Shown here: piece by piece, positions 52,542 through 61,273 of the stretch
Numbering within the stretch: position 1 is the first letter of the stretch
How the letters are laid out: every line of letters begins with the position of its first letter
From: Streptomyces triculaminicus
GTDB taxonomy: Bacteria > Actinomycetota > Actinomycetes > Streptomycetales > Streptomycetaceae
Direction: 5' to 3'
DNA: 64,000 nucleotides
Assembly (NCBI RefSeq): GCF_017349075.1
Contig: NZ_JAFMOF010000001.1
Location: 930,001-994,000, forward strand
Notes under the pieces: generated by a model
What the model saw: only the letters and a program-made list of their open reading frames with translations
Database searches by the model: none
What the model was told of the DNA's origin: nothing
Translations under genes and position numbers: made by a program

Positions 52542-52577
52542 CCGCCCGCCGTGCGGGGGCGTTCGCACGGCGGGCGG
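52542..52577. terminator. 14-bp stem-loop between the small ORF and the RTX-like gene
   Basis: CCGCCCGCCGTGCG pairs perfectly with CGCACGGCGGGCGG around an 8-base loop. It lies 71 bases downstream of the RTX-like gene stop and can also end transcription from the plus strand. Confidence 0.85.
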
Positions 52578-52656
52578 AGTGCGGGCGGAAGCTCAGAGCT
52601 GGCGGAGTGCGGGCGAGATGTCAGAGCTGGCGGAATCCGGGCGGGAGGTCAGAGCT
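52573..52656. repeat. Three tandem 28-base repeats at the RTX-like gene 3' end
   Basis: Units 52573-52600, 52601-52628 and 52629-52656 share GGCGGAGTGCGGGCG...TCAGAGCT. The first overlaps the terminator arm and the third contains the stop codon of the RTX-like gene. Confidence 0.85.
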
Positions 52657-53365
52657 CGCAGCCGATCGGCGGGTTGCCCGCGTCGACGCGGCAGACGTCG
52701 AAGCCTGGGCCTCCGTCCGTCACGCCGAGGTCGACGTGGACGTGGAGGAAGTCGTTGCCGTCGCCGCCGAGGGCGCGGCCGGTGGGGGCCAGCGTGGTGC
52801 GGAGGTCGAGGAGGTCGGCGCCGGGGCCGCCGTCGGCGCGGCCGGCGTAGGCGTTCGGGCCGGTCTCCACGCGGAGGACGTCGTCGCCGGCGGCGCCGAA
52901 GGCCGAGCCGCCCGGCTCGATACGTGCCGTGTCGCGGACGGTGAGGGCGTCGTTCTGGGCGCCGCCTCCGACGTCGCCGCGGACGACGCCGGCGATGTCG
53001 AGGACGTCGTCGTCGCGTTGGGCGTCGACGAACGCGCCGGGTTCCACCACGCCGGTGACGCCCAGCGTGACGCGGTCGTCGCCGAAGCCGGCGCGGACCC
53101 GGCCGCTCACGACGCCGTCGAGGATCACCGTGTCGTCCCCGCCGCGGGCGTCGACGACGGTCCCATCGTCGACGGCGTGGCAGACGATCAGGTCCTCAAG
53201 CTCGGTGCCGGCGACGAGCGGCCCAGAGGCCGGAACGCCGTTGACCGTGCAGGCGGTCTCGGCGCGGGCTGGCGTCACCGGCAGGGCCACGGTCGGCAAC
53301 AGGGCTGCCGCCGCGACGGTGACGAGCCGTCGGGCACGTCTCCTCGCGTCGCGCATGACGACCAC
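52649..53365 (-). CDS. Secreted RTX-like calcium-binding repeat protein
   Basis: A 238-residue protein. A basic N-terminus and hydrophobic stretch (RRARRLVTVAAAALLPTVALPVTPARA) form a signal peptide. The mature part holds degenerate nonapeptide-like repeats rich in G, D and hydrophobics: ARGGDDTVILDG, AGFGDDRVTLG, GAAGDDVLRVET, GGDGNDFLHV. These resemble the GGxGxDxxx parallel beta-roll that binds calcium. Four cysteines sit near the two ends. The GTG was chosen because GGAGG lies four bases ahead. Whether the repeats bind calcium, and the role, are unknown. It ends inside a 28-base tandem repeat. Confidence 0.8.
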   Translation of the reverse strand: MVVMRDARRRARRLVTVAAAALLPTVALPVTPARAETACTVNGVPASGPLVAGTELEDLIVCHAVDDGTVVDARGGDDTVILDGVVSGRVRAGFGDDRVTLGVTGVVEPGAFVDAQRDDDVLDIAGVVRGDVGGGAQNDALTVRDTARIEPGGSAFGAAGDDVLRVETGPNAYAGRADGGPGADLLDLRTTLAPTGRALGGDGNDFLHVHVDLGVTDGGPGFDVCRVDAGNPPIGCEL

Positions 53366-53524
53366 ATCCCCTCCACGTGGTAGCCGTTCCGACCCCAACC
53401 GGAACCGGGCTTACCTCGATATTTCCGCAAAGCGGACACGCCGAAACCGTGCGGAAATTACTCGAAGGGGTGAATGTCGGCTGTTTCGCCGTGCGTTGGC
53501 GGGGGTGCGGCGCTATCGCACCCT

Positions 53525-54052
53525 TCACTCCCCCCGGGTCTTGTCGAGCTCCTCGGCGGCCCAGCGGGCCCATTCCTCGCGCATGGCGGTGAAGCGCAGG
53601 CCGTATTCGAAGGCCAGACGGCCGTTGACGGACAGCGGGTCGTCGCCCCAGTCGATCCGCCCCTCCAACTCCGTCAGCGCCTCGTGCTGCCGGGAGGCGC
53701 GCTCGGCCTCGCCCGTGAGATAGGTGATCGCCTCGAGGGGCGTGAGGTGATTGAGGAAGAAGACCCGCAGCAGGGCGTCGCTGCGGCGGGGCGTGTCGGG
53801 CTGGGGCTCGGTGAGCCAGCGGTGGAGCTCCATGCGGCCATCCGACGTGATGGCGTACTCCTTGCGGCCGCGGGGGCCTTCCGCCGAGACCTCCAGCAGG
53901 CCGGCCTTCGCGAGCTTGGCCAGCTCGCCGTAGACCTGGCTCTGCGTGGCCGGCCAGACATTGCTCAGGGAGGTCTCGAACCCCTTCATCAGGTCGTATC
54001 CACTGGCCGGTTCGTTCGCCAGCAGGCCCAGCATCGCGTGTCTCAGGCTCAT
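53525..54052 (-). CDS. PadR-family transcriptional regulator
   Basis: A 175-residue PadR regulator with an N-terminal winged helix (LRHAMLGLLANEPASGYDLMKGFE, SQVYGELAKLAKAGLLEV, GRKEYAITSDGR) and a C-terminal helical dimerisation arm (Vir subfamily). It is divergent from a small membrane protein gene (54184). The 131-base gap contains two GACATGTC palindromes, the likely operators. It probably represses itself and the neighbour until a ligand binds. Target and ligand are unknown. Confidence 0.9.
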   Translation of the reverse strand: MSLRHAMLGLLANEPASGYDLMKGFETSLSNVWPATQSQVYGELAKLAKAGLLEVSAEGPRGRKEYAITSDGRMELHRWLTEPQPDTPRRSDALLRVFFLNHLTPLEAITYLTGEAERASRQHEALTELEGRIDWGDDPLSVNGRLAFEYGLRFTAMREEWARWAAEELDKTRGE

Positions 54053-54070
54053 GACCCCACTCTACCCTCC

Positions 54071-54120
54071 ACAACAGACATGTCGAGGGTGGACAGTCCA
54101 CAACTGACATGTCATAGTTG
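54071..54120. promoter_or_regulatory. Paired GACATGTC palindromes, candidate PadR operators
   Basis: ACAACAGACATGTC (54071-54084) and CAACTGACATGTCATAGTTG (54101-54120) share an 8-bp perfect palindrome, with centres 29 bases apart (near three helical turns). The ATGT/ACAT content is typical of PadR boxes. They lie 19-68 bases upstream of padR and 64-113 upstream of the divergent gene. Confidence 0.6.
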
Positions 54121-54183
54121 GAACGTCGGCCGGGGGCCGGCGCCGACACGGCCGGCCACGGCCACCTGACGAGGGGATTTCCG

Positions 54184-54741
54184 ATGAACTACCTGCGCGG
54201 CTTTCTGCCCTGGATCGCCTTCGCGATCGTCTCCTCCTCCGGCTGGCAGTGGGGCGCCGCCGCGGGCCTCGTCACCGCCGTCGCCCTGCTGATCAAGGAG
54301 CGCACGGCGGGCACCGCCGGGGAATCGCTGATACTCGAGTTCAGCACGGCAGGCTTCTTCACCGCGCTGACCGCCCTGGCCTTCACCCTCCCGCACAGCG
54401 CACTGCAGGACTTCGGGGGCGCCATGTCGCTGGGCTGGCTCGCCCTGACCGCCTGGGCCACGCTGGCCGTCGGCCGCCCGTTCACCACCGGCATAGCCAA
54501 GCGCCAGGCCCCGCCGGAGGTCTGGAACACCCCGGTCTTCCGCCACATCAACGTCGCGATCACCGCCGCCTGGGCGGCCGCTTTCACCCTGGCCGCCGCC
54601 GCGCTCGCCGTCGCCGACGCCAACCACCTCGGCAGCGGAGTGACCACGGCGATACAGGTCGCCGGATTCGCGCTCCCCGCCGCCTTCACCGCTCGCTACC
54701 CCGACCGTGTCCGCGCCCGCCACGCCAAGGCCGCCCACTGA
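54184..54741 (+). CDS. Small integral membrane protein, unknown function
   Basis: A 185-residue protein with about five hydrophobic segments (for example LPWIAFAIVSSSGWQWGAAAGLVTAVALL and FFTALTALAFTL). No catalytic motif is visible. The ATG has GAGGGG eight bases upstream; an earlier in-frame ATG (54118) would put a hydrophilic leader over the PadR operators and was rejected. Divergent placement from padR suggests it is the regulated target, possibly a transporter-like or stress protein. Confidence 0.8.
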   Translation: MNYLRGFLPWIAFAIVSSSGWQWGAAAGLVTAVALLIKERTAGTAGESLILEFSTAGFFTALTALAFTLPHSALQDFGGAMSLGWLALTAWATLAVGRPFTTGIAKRQAPPEVWNTPVFRHINVAITAAWAAAFTLAAAALAVADANHLGSGVTTAIQVAGFALPAAFTARYPDRVRARHAKAAH

Positions 54742-54762
54742 GCCCGGGGGCGGACATGCCGC

Positions 54763-54792
54763 GGGGGCCGACCGCAGAAGCGGCCGGCCCCC
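54763..54792. terminator. Bidirectional stem-loop between membrane protein and MenJ-like gene
   Basis: GGGGGCCG-A-CCGC and GCGG-C-CGGCCCCC pair around an AGAA tetraloop with one A-C mismatch, 22 bases past the membrane protein stop and 27 past the convergent reductase stop. Confidence 0.82.
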
Positions 54793-54818
54793 GTAACCGG
54801 ATCGTCAGGACCCCGTCG

Positions 54819-56105
54819 TCAGGACTTCGGGGCCACCTTCGACAGGCCGTTGATGATGCGGTCCATGGCGTCGCCGCCCGTCGGGTCCGTGAGGTTCGCC
54901 AGCATCTTCAGCGTGAACTTCATCAGCAGCGGGTGGGTCAGGCCGCGTTCGGCCGCGATCTTCATGACCTTGGGGTTGCCGATGAGCTTCACGAAGGCGC
55001 GGCCGAGGGTGTAGTAGCCCCCGTACGTGTCCTTGAGGATCTTCGGGTAGCGCTGCAGCGCCAGCTCCCGCTGGGCGTACGAGGCCCGGGCGTGGGCCTG
55101 CACGATGACGTCGGCGACCAGCTGGCCGGACTCCATCGCATAGGCGATGCCCTCGCCGTTGAAGGGGTTGACCAGGCCGCCCGCGTCACCGACGAGCAGC
55201 AGGCCGCGGGTGTAGTGCGGCTGGCGGTTGAAGGCCATGGGCAGGGCGGCGCCGCGGATCGGGCCCGTCATGTTCTCCGGGGTGTAGCCCCAGTCCTCGG
55301 GCATGGAGGCGCACCACGCCTTGAGGACCTCGCGCCAGTCCAGTTCCTTGAAGGAGTCGGAGGTGTTGAGAACGCCGAGGCCGACGTTGCTGGTGCCGTC
55401 GCCCATGCCGAAGACCCAGCCGTAGCCGGGCAGCAGCCGGTCCGGGCCGGGGCCGCGGCGGTCCCACAGCTCCAGCCAGGACTCGAGGTAGTCGTCGTCG
55501 TGACGCGGGGAGGTGAAGTATGTGCGAACGGCCACGCCCATCGGGCGGTCCTCGCGCCGGTGCAGGCCCATGGCCAGCGAGAGCCGGGAGGAGTTGCCGT
55601 CGGCCGCCACGACGAGCGGCGCGTGGAAGGTGACGGGGGTCTTCTCCTCGCCCAGCTTCGCCTCGACGCCGGTGATCCGGCCCGTGCGGTCGTCGATGAC
55701 GGGGGCGCCGACGTTGCAGCGCTCGTACAGCCGGGCGCCGGCCTTGACCGCCTGGCGGGCGAGCTGCTCGTCGAAGTCGTCGCGCTTGCGGACGAGTCCG
55801 TAGTCCGGGTACGAGGCGAGGTCGGGCCAGTCGAGCTCGAGGCGGACGCCGCCGCCGATGATGCGCAGGCCCTTGTTGCGCAGCCAGCCCGCTTCCTCGG
55901 AGATGTCGATGCCCATCGCCACCAGCTGCTTGGTGGCGCGGGGGGTGAGGCCGTCGCCGCACACCTTCTCGCGCGGGAAGGCCGTCTTCTCCAGCAGGAG
56001 GACGTCGAGCCCCGCCTTGGCCAGGTAGTAGGCGGTCGTGGAGCCGGCCGGGCCCGCCCCGACGACGATCACATCAGCGCTGTGTTCGGAGGGGGACTCG
56101 GTCAC
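54819..56105 (-). CDS. menJ: Geranylgeranyl-reductase-family FAD oxidoreductase, likely menaquinone reductase (MenJ-like)
   Basis: A 428-residue flavoprotein. The FAD motif is VIVVGAGPAGSTTAYYLAKAG, then FPREKVCGDGLTPRA (family signature), and the second FAD contact is LLLVGDAGGLVNPFNGEGIAYAMESG. Geranylgeranyl reductases saturate isoprenoid double bonds. In mycobacteria the homologue MenJ reduces one isoprene unit of menaquinone. Streptomyces menaquinones are partly saturated, and menG and mqnC lie close by, so the same job is likely. The GTG start gives MTESPSE. The specific symbol is inference; the family is firm. Confidence 0.87.
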   Translation of the reverse strand: MTESPSEHSADVIVVGAGPAGSTTAYYLAKAGLDVLLLEKTAFPREKVCGDGLTPRATKQLVAMGIDISEEAGWLRNKGLRIIGGGVRLELDWPDLASYPDYGLVRKRDDFDEQLARQAVKAGARLYERCNVGAPVIDDRTGRITGVEAKLGEEKTPVTFHAPLVVAADGNSSRLSLAMGLHRREDRPMGVAVRTYFTSPRHDDDYLESWLELWDRRGPGPDRLLPGYGWVFGMGDGTSNVGLGVLNTSDSFKELDWREVLKAWCASMPEDWGYTPENMTGPIRGAALPMAFNRQPHYTRGLLLVGDAGGLVNPFNGEGIAYAMESGQLVADVIVQAHARASYAQRELALQRYPKILKDTYGGYYTLGRAFVKLIGNPKVMKIAAERGLTHPLLMKFTLKMLANLTDPTGGDAMDRIINGLSKVAPKS

Positions 56106-56182
56106 GGCGGGGACTCCCGAAGACTCGTCGGTTGGAGAAACACCTGCAGTCTATGGGGGAGGCCCCGCCCGGCCTGCGGGGG

Positions 56183-58712
56183 TCAGTTGAAGTCGACCGG
56201 CATGACCGTCCACGTCGAGACGGCCGTGTCGAACACCTTCCGCGAACCGGACCAGTACTCGTCGCGCGCCTGGAAGTAGATCGCGTACTCCGTGCCCGCG
56301 TCGTTCGCGTACGCCTGGTCGATCGCGTGCATCGTCCTGCCCGTGTTCCGCTCGGTCCAGGTGAACTCCCAGCGGGCGCCGGGGAGGCCCTGGAAGGTGT
56401 TGGACTCCAGCGAGACCCGCTTGTACGTGCTGTTCTTCTCCTGGAGCGTCTTCTCCAGCTCCAGGAAGTGGTCGTAGGAGGACTGCTTGCTCTTGAGCAC
56501 CAGGCCGACCCTGACGTACGAGCCGCCCGTGCTCGCCTCGTAGTCGGTCTGGAAGCTGCCCTGCTCCTTGCGCTGCCAGCCCTCGGGGATCGCGAGTTTG
56601 AAGCCCATCGGGTCGTCGACCATGGAGTAGCCGGAGGGCACGGAGGCCGAGCCGGAGGCCAGCGGCGAGGGAGCGTCGGAGGGGGAGGGCCCGGTCGTGG
56701 GCCCTGTGCTCGGCGCGGCCGGCGACGGCGTCCCGCTCGCCCCGCCCGAGGGGGTGACGACCACGCTCTTGTCGTTCTTGCGCGCGCTGTCGTGCTTGTC
56801 GTCGCCCTTGCGGACCAGCATCAGGCCACCGGTCACGACGCCGCCGACGAGGAACGCCGCCAGGCCGGCCGCCACCCACACGAGCGGCCGCCGGACCATC
56901 CGCGGACGCGGGGCGGAAGGACCTGAAGGAACCGAAAGAGCCGAAGGAGCGGAGGAAGTGAACGAAGCGGAGGGCGGGCCGGGAGGGGTCCACTGGGTCG
57001 TGGGCGGCTGAGCTGCCGGAGGCTGCTGCGCCGGGGCCTGCGCCGGCGGCGCGGTGGGAGTGGAAGGAGCAGCCGGGGCGGGCGGAGTGGCCGGAGCCGC
57101 GGGCGCAGACGCAGGCGCCGGCGCCTGCGGCGGCACCACCGGCGTCGCCGTCGTCGAACCCTCCGGCGCGAACCCCGGCATCGGCGGCGCGGGCGTGAAG
57201 CCCTTCGTACCGCCACCGCCGCCACCCGGACCGCCCGGGCCACCGAACCCACCGAATCCGCCGAACCCGCCGCCGCCCGGCGTGCGGATCACCAGCGTCG
57301 CCAGCAGCACCGCACCCGCCGTCCACAGCAGGCCGAACAGCAGCAGCTCGCCCGCGTTCGTGGCGACCGACGCCTCGACCCCGCGCGAGCGGTACGACAG
57401 CGACGTCCCCGCCGTCATCTCCATCGACGCACCGGAGACCAGCGACAGCAGCCACAGCGCCGCCAGGAAGAACACCCCGGACAGCACCTGCTCGCGGCGG
57501 TCCGCCGAGCGCCGCGCCACCAGGACCGCCAGCAGCACCGCGCACACCACGCCGAGCAGCACGGCACCGGCCTGGGCCCAACCGCCCGCCGCCTCGCCGA
57601 GTTCGGAGAGGCCGAGGGTGCCGCCCTCCTGGCGGCTGCCCTCGTTGGAGGAGGCCTCGATGCCCGCGCCCCAGGACAGGCCCAGCGTCGCCACGCCCGC
57701 GTTGACCAGGAGCGGCAGGATGATCAGCCAGCCCCAGTCGCCGGCGTCCTCCTGGTGGGAGGCGACGACGATGAAGGCGACGATCGCGCACAGTCCGGTC
57801 GTCAGCCCGAGCGCGCGCAGGGCCGTGCCCCAGGCCCGTACGGCCATCCGCGCGTCGGGGCCCAGGCGGGCGGCCAGCGCGTCGCGGCAGAGCACCGCAC
57901 CGCTCACCGCGCCCGCGAGCGCGCACGAGAACAGCGCGGCGAGGGCGGGGTTGGTGGAGGCCGCCACGACCGGCACGTCCGGCTGGCCGATCAGGCCCAG
58001 CACGAGCACCACGACGCCGCACACCAGCGCGACCCGCACCGCCGCCTCGGCGCCGCCGCCGGCACCGGCCGGGCGGGCGTCGCGCAGCCGCTTGGCGCCG
58101 AGGGCCACCATGAAGGCCCACAGGAGCGTGATGGTCAGCGGCCATACGGAGACCGAGCCGCTGCCCCGGATGAACATCGACAGCAGCCCGCCGCTGCGCA
58201 TCTCGACCTCGAGCGTGGCGCCGAGGCCCTGCAGGAGCAGCGCGAGGACGACCTGGAAGCGGTCGGAGAAGTTGCCGAACTCGGCGGCCTCGTAGGCGTC
58301 GGCGGACGGCGCCGCGATCACGGTCGCGAGGAAGAGGAGCAGCGCCGTGGGCCACACGGTCACCTTGAGCGCGCCCACCCAGTCGCCGGCGAAGGTGCGG
58401 CTCAGGAACAGGCCGGCGCGGGAGGGTTGCGGGTGGGGGCGTACCCGGGCGGGGCGGCGGGGAAGGGCGGTTGTCCGGGCCGGGGCGCGGCCGGCGGGGG
58501 CGCGGCCGGGGCGGCACGGTCGCCGGCATCGGGGGCGCGGCGGGTGCCGCCGGGGCCTGGGCGGGAACCGCCGCCGGGGCCGGTGCCGTGGCCACGGCCG
58601 ACGGGGCGGCACCGGCCGCCGCGTCGCCCTCAGGCCGCTCCTTCCCGCATTTCATGCAGAAGCGCGCGTCCTCAACGAACGCGGAACCACAGGCGGGACA
58701 GAACGACGGCAT
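56183..58712 (-). CDS. Zinc-ribbon multi-pass membrane protein with extracytoplasmic domain; two apparent 1-base losses
   Basis: Restored length is about 843 residues. The N-terminus is a zinc ribbon (FCPACGSAFVEDARFCMKCG, two CxxC knuckles), then a proline/alanine-rich linker. About ten hydrophobic segments follow (from FAGDWVGALKVTVWPTALLLFLATV), then a Gly/Phe and Pro/Ala-rich stretch, another helix (PLVWVAAGLAAFLVGGVVTGGL) and a ~170-residue C-terminal domain. As sequenced, the ribbon is in one frame, the linker in a second and the membrane part in a third. Restoring a C near 58508-58511 and near 58420 joins them. Function unknown. Confidence 0.78.
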
Positions 58713-58946
58713 AGGGCGCTCCGAGGCTGGGGCGAGAGGCGGGAGGGGCATGGCCGGAGTTGGCCGATCATGATCGTACCGATCCGGCGCAGCCTGCCCA
58801 TGACAATCGTCGACACGCGCAGCAAGTCCCCTATGCGGGACTATCTCCGGGACCATGCGGGGATTCCCGCCATGTTCCGGACGCTCGTTCGCCCCTCGGT
58901 CACCACCTGTTCGCGGCGTTTCAGCGCCCTTTGCGCCGTTTTCGGC

Positions 58947-59645
58947 TCAGTTCGCCGGCTTGAACCCGCGGTGCAGCGCGACGATGCCACCGGTCAGATT
59001 GCGCCACGCGACGTTCGACCAGCCGGCACCCTGCAGCCGCGCGGCGAGCGCGGGCTGGTCGGGCCATTCGCGGACCGACTCGGCGAGGTAGACGTACGCG
59101 TCCGGGTTGCTGCAGACCGTGCGGGCGATCGGCGGCAGGGCGCGCATCAGGTACTCGGTGTAGACGGTGCGGAACGGCGCCCAGGTGGGCTGGCTGAACT
59201 CGCAGATCACCACGCGCCCGCCGGGCTTGGTCACCCGCAGCAGCTCGCGCAGCGCGGTGTCGGTCTCCTGGACGTTGCGCAGCCCGAAGGAGATGGTGAC
59301 GGCGTCGAAGACGTCGTCCGCGAAGGGCAGCTTCGTGGCGTCGCCGGCGGTCAGCGGCAGCCAGGGGTTGCGCTTCTTGCCCTCGCGCAGCATGCCGAGG
59401 GAGAAGTCGCACGGCACGACGTACGCGCCGTCGGCGACGAAGGGCAGCGAGGACGTGCCCGTGCCGGCGGCGAGGTCGAGGACCTTCTGCCCCGGGCGGG
59501 CGGCGACCGCCTGCGCCACGGCCTTGCGCCACAGCCGGGCCTGGCCGAGCGAGATGACGTCGTTGGTCAGGTCGTACTTCGCCGCCACGTCGTCGAACAT
59601 CGCGGCGACTTCATGCGGCTGCTTGTCCAGGGATGCTCGGGTCAC
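58947..59645 (-). CDS. menG: Demethylmenaquinone methyltransferase
   Basis: A 232-residue SAM-dependent methyltransferase of the UbiE/MenG family, which adds the ring methyl in the final step of menaquinone synthesis. The family start [22 protein letters not shown] motif [12 protein letters not shown] and post motif [12 protein letters not shown] are present. A GTG start 15 codons upstream of MFDDV was chosen as in relatives ([13 protein letters not shown]). The prenyl synthase, MenJ-like reductase and mqnC in the same window support a menaquinone role. Confidence 0.94.
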   Translation of the reverse strand: MTRASLDKQPHEVAAMFDDVAAKYDLTNDVISLGQARLWRKAVAQAVAARPGQKVLDLAAGTGTSSLPFVADGAYVVPCDFSLGMLREGKKRNPWLPLTAGDATKLPFADDVFDAVTISFGLRNVQETDTALRELLRVTKPGGRVVICEFSQPTWAPFRTVYTEYLMRALPPIARTVCSNPDAYVYLAESVREWPDQPALAARLQGAGWSNVAWRNLTGGIVALHRGFKPAN

Positions 59646-59990
59646 GTGCCCATTGTTCACCACGGGCCCCGGCGCTCTTGGACGGGGACGGCTCGCCCGG
59701 GAAGGACGGACGGCCTCGCGGTGCGGTTGCGCGTTCCGGTGGACCCCCACGCCCACGGGACCACCGGTCCCCCTGCCCGTCGCCCCCTCGGCGATCGGAC
59801 TCCTTGACCGGCGGTGCGCGTCCTCAACGGCCCGCCCTGACGGCGGGCCCTCCACATCCGCACCGGGAGGCCGTTCTCGGCGGCCGCCCCCGCGCCGTTC
59901 ATCCTGCCGGGCGGAACCGGCCGGAACGGCTCCCCTTGATGAGGCCCTGACGTGCGCGGACGCCGTCCTTACGGATCACTGACGGGCTGG
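59646..59990. other. 345-base gap between menG and the Uma2 gene
   Basis: No gene supported: short frames on both strands lack start sites and family motifs. It holds the terminator at 59829-59849 and presumably the menG promoter. Nothing else is recognised. Confidence 0.6.
59829..59849 (-). terminator. Stem-loop downstream of the Uma2 gene
   Basis: GGCCCGCC and GGCGGGCC pair perfectly around a 5-base loop, about 140 bases after the Uma2 stop. Confidence 0.6.
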
Positions 59991-60593
59991 TCAGAGCTCG
60001 ACCAGGCTCGCAAGGTCGATCGTGACGGGGAAGGGCCGGTCGGTCTCCAGCTTCCCGAGATGCACAGGGCGGTCGGGAGCGGAGATGTACTCGCCCGTCT
60101 CGCTGTGGAGCCAGAACTCGTGCACCTCGGGGATGCCGTTCTCGCCGCGTTCCACGCGCCAGTAGTTCTTCACGCCCGCGGCCGCGTACATCTCCGGCTT
60201 ACGGACACGGTCGTCATAGCGTGAACCCGTCGATACCACTTCCACCAGGAGGACGGCCTTCTCCACCGGGATGTACTTCGCCTGGAAGAGGTCGAAATCC
60301 CTTTTGTCGAAGACGACGATGTCGGGAACCGGCGGGTTCTTCCCGTCGATCAGCACGCACTGCTCCGACAGCACGGCACAGGGCTCACACAGGCACTCCG
60401 CCAGACGCCTCTCGATGCCCGCCCGCACGAAGTTGTGCCACGGCACCGTCCTCCCCCGGACCGCGATCACTCCGTCCACGAGTTCCCAGTCGAACGGCAG
60501 CTCCAGGTCCTCGACCTGGTCGACCGTCCAGCCCTCCTCAGGCGGGAACATCCAGTTCTCAGGAGTGGCCTTCTCCAGCCGTTCTGCGATCAT
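59991..60593 (-). CDS. Uma2-family (DUF820) putative endonuclease
   Basis: A 200-residue protein of the Uma2 family, a PD-(D/E)XK nuclease-fold group abundant in actinobacteria and cyanobacteria. The likely active-site acids are in PPVPDIVVFDKRD and LLVEVVSTGSRYDDRVRKPEMY, with AAAGVKNYWRVER typical of the family. The ATG with GGGAG five bases ahead was preferred over one four codons up, and over the far-upstream ATG at 60696. It does not sit beside a methylase. Its biological role is unknown. It is transcribed alone. Confidence 0.88.
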   Translation of the reverse strand: MIAERLEKATPENWMFPPEEGWTVDQVEDLELPFDWELVDGVIAVRGRTVPWHNFVRAGIERRLAECLCEPCAVLSEQCVLIDGKNPPVPDIVVFDKRDFDLFQAKYIPVEKAVLLVEVVSTGSRYDDRVRKPEMYAAAGVKNYWRVERGENGIPEVHEFWLHSETGEYISAPDRPVHLGKLETDRPFPVTIDLASLVEL

Positions 60594-60702
60594 CGCTGCT
60601 CCCATGGACGCGAGTGTGGACGCGGGTACGGATCGCGGTCCCATATACGACGGTAGCGTCACCCGAAGTAATGAACGGGTTTCCACGCCGCCCCGGCCGC
60701 CC

Positions 60703-61263
60703 TCATCGGCGCCGGTACACCAGCCGCCCGTCGAGGACGGTCACCAGCGCGGTGCCGTCGGCGGCGAACACCACGAAGTCGGCGGGTGCGGACACCGTCA
60801 GCGCCGCCGGCCGCGGGCCGGGCAGCACGCGGATGCCGGAGCGTTCGACGGCGGTGCGGACCGAGGCCCGGACGAACGGGCCGGACAGGCTGGTCGTGCC
60901 CGCCGCCAGGAGGCGCTGGACGCCGCGCCGGGCGCTGCCGCCCCAGCGGGTGTCCGTCATCTCCAGCGCCGCCAGCGCGGCTCCGGTCAGGGGCTCGGTG
61001 CCCAGGGCGTCGGCCTCGCGGGGGTCGGGGTGGTACGCGGCCTCCAGGTACGCGGCGGCGTCCGGCTCGTGGCGGCCCGGCGCGAGGACGCCGTCCCATT
61101 CGCGCACGCGCGCGTGCTCGCCGGCTTCCGCGCGCACCCGCTCGTACGGGCCGATGGCGGCGAGCAGGCTCCCGGCGACGGCGACGGCGTAGCCGCCGGG
61201 CGCCTCGAGGAGCTCGCCGTCCTCCGTGAGCCGGACCGCGCGGACGCGGTGGACCGTGGACAT
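60703..61263 (-). CDS. Imidazolonepropionase-like domain protein (short amidohydrolase relative)
   Basis: A 186-residue protein. The N-terminus (VHRVRAVRLTEDGELLEAPGGYAVAVAGSLLAAIGPYERVRAE) resembles the small beta domain of amidohydrolases. The C-terminus (ADFVVFAADGTALVTVLDGRLVYRR) resembles their closing strands. The metal-binding barrel (HxH, distal H and D) is replaced by a short Ala/Arg-rich segment. It cannot be a canonical metallohydrolase. It begins 10 bases after the mqnC stop, so it is co-transcribed with this menaquinone gene. Confidence 0.78.
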   Translation of the reverse strand: MSTVHRVRAVRLTEDGELLEAPGGYAVAVAGSLLAAIGPYERVRAEAGEHARVREWDGVLAPGRHEPDAAAYLEAAYHPDPREADALGTEPLTGAALAALEMTDTRWGGSARRGVQRLLAAGTTSLSGPFVRASVRTAVERSGIRVLPGPRPAALTVSAPADFVVFAADGTALVTVLDGRLVYRRR

Positions 61264-61273
61264 CGTCCGCGCG

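Noticed and set aside
52427..53383. Plus-strand frame of 318 residues opposite the RTX-like gene
   Set aside because: It is antisense to a gene with a signal peptide and regular Gly-Asp repeats; the plus-strand product is a D/A/V/G-rich shadow.
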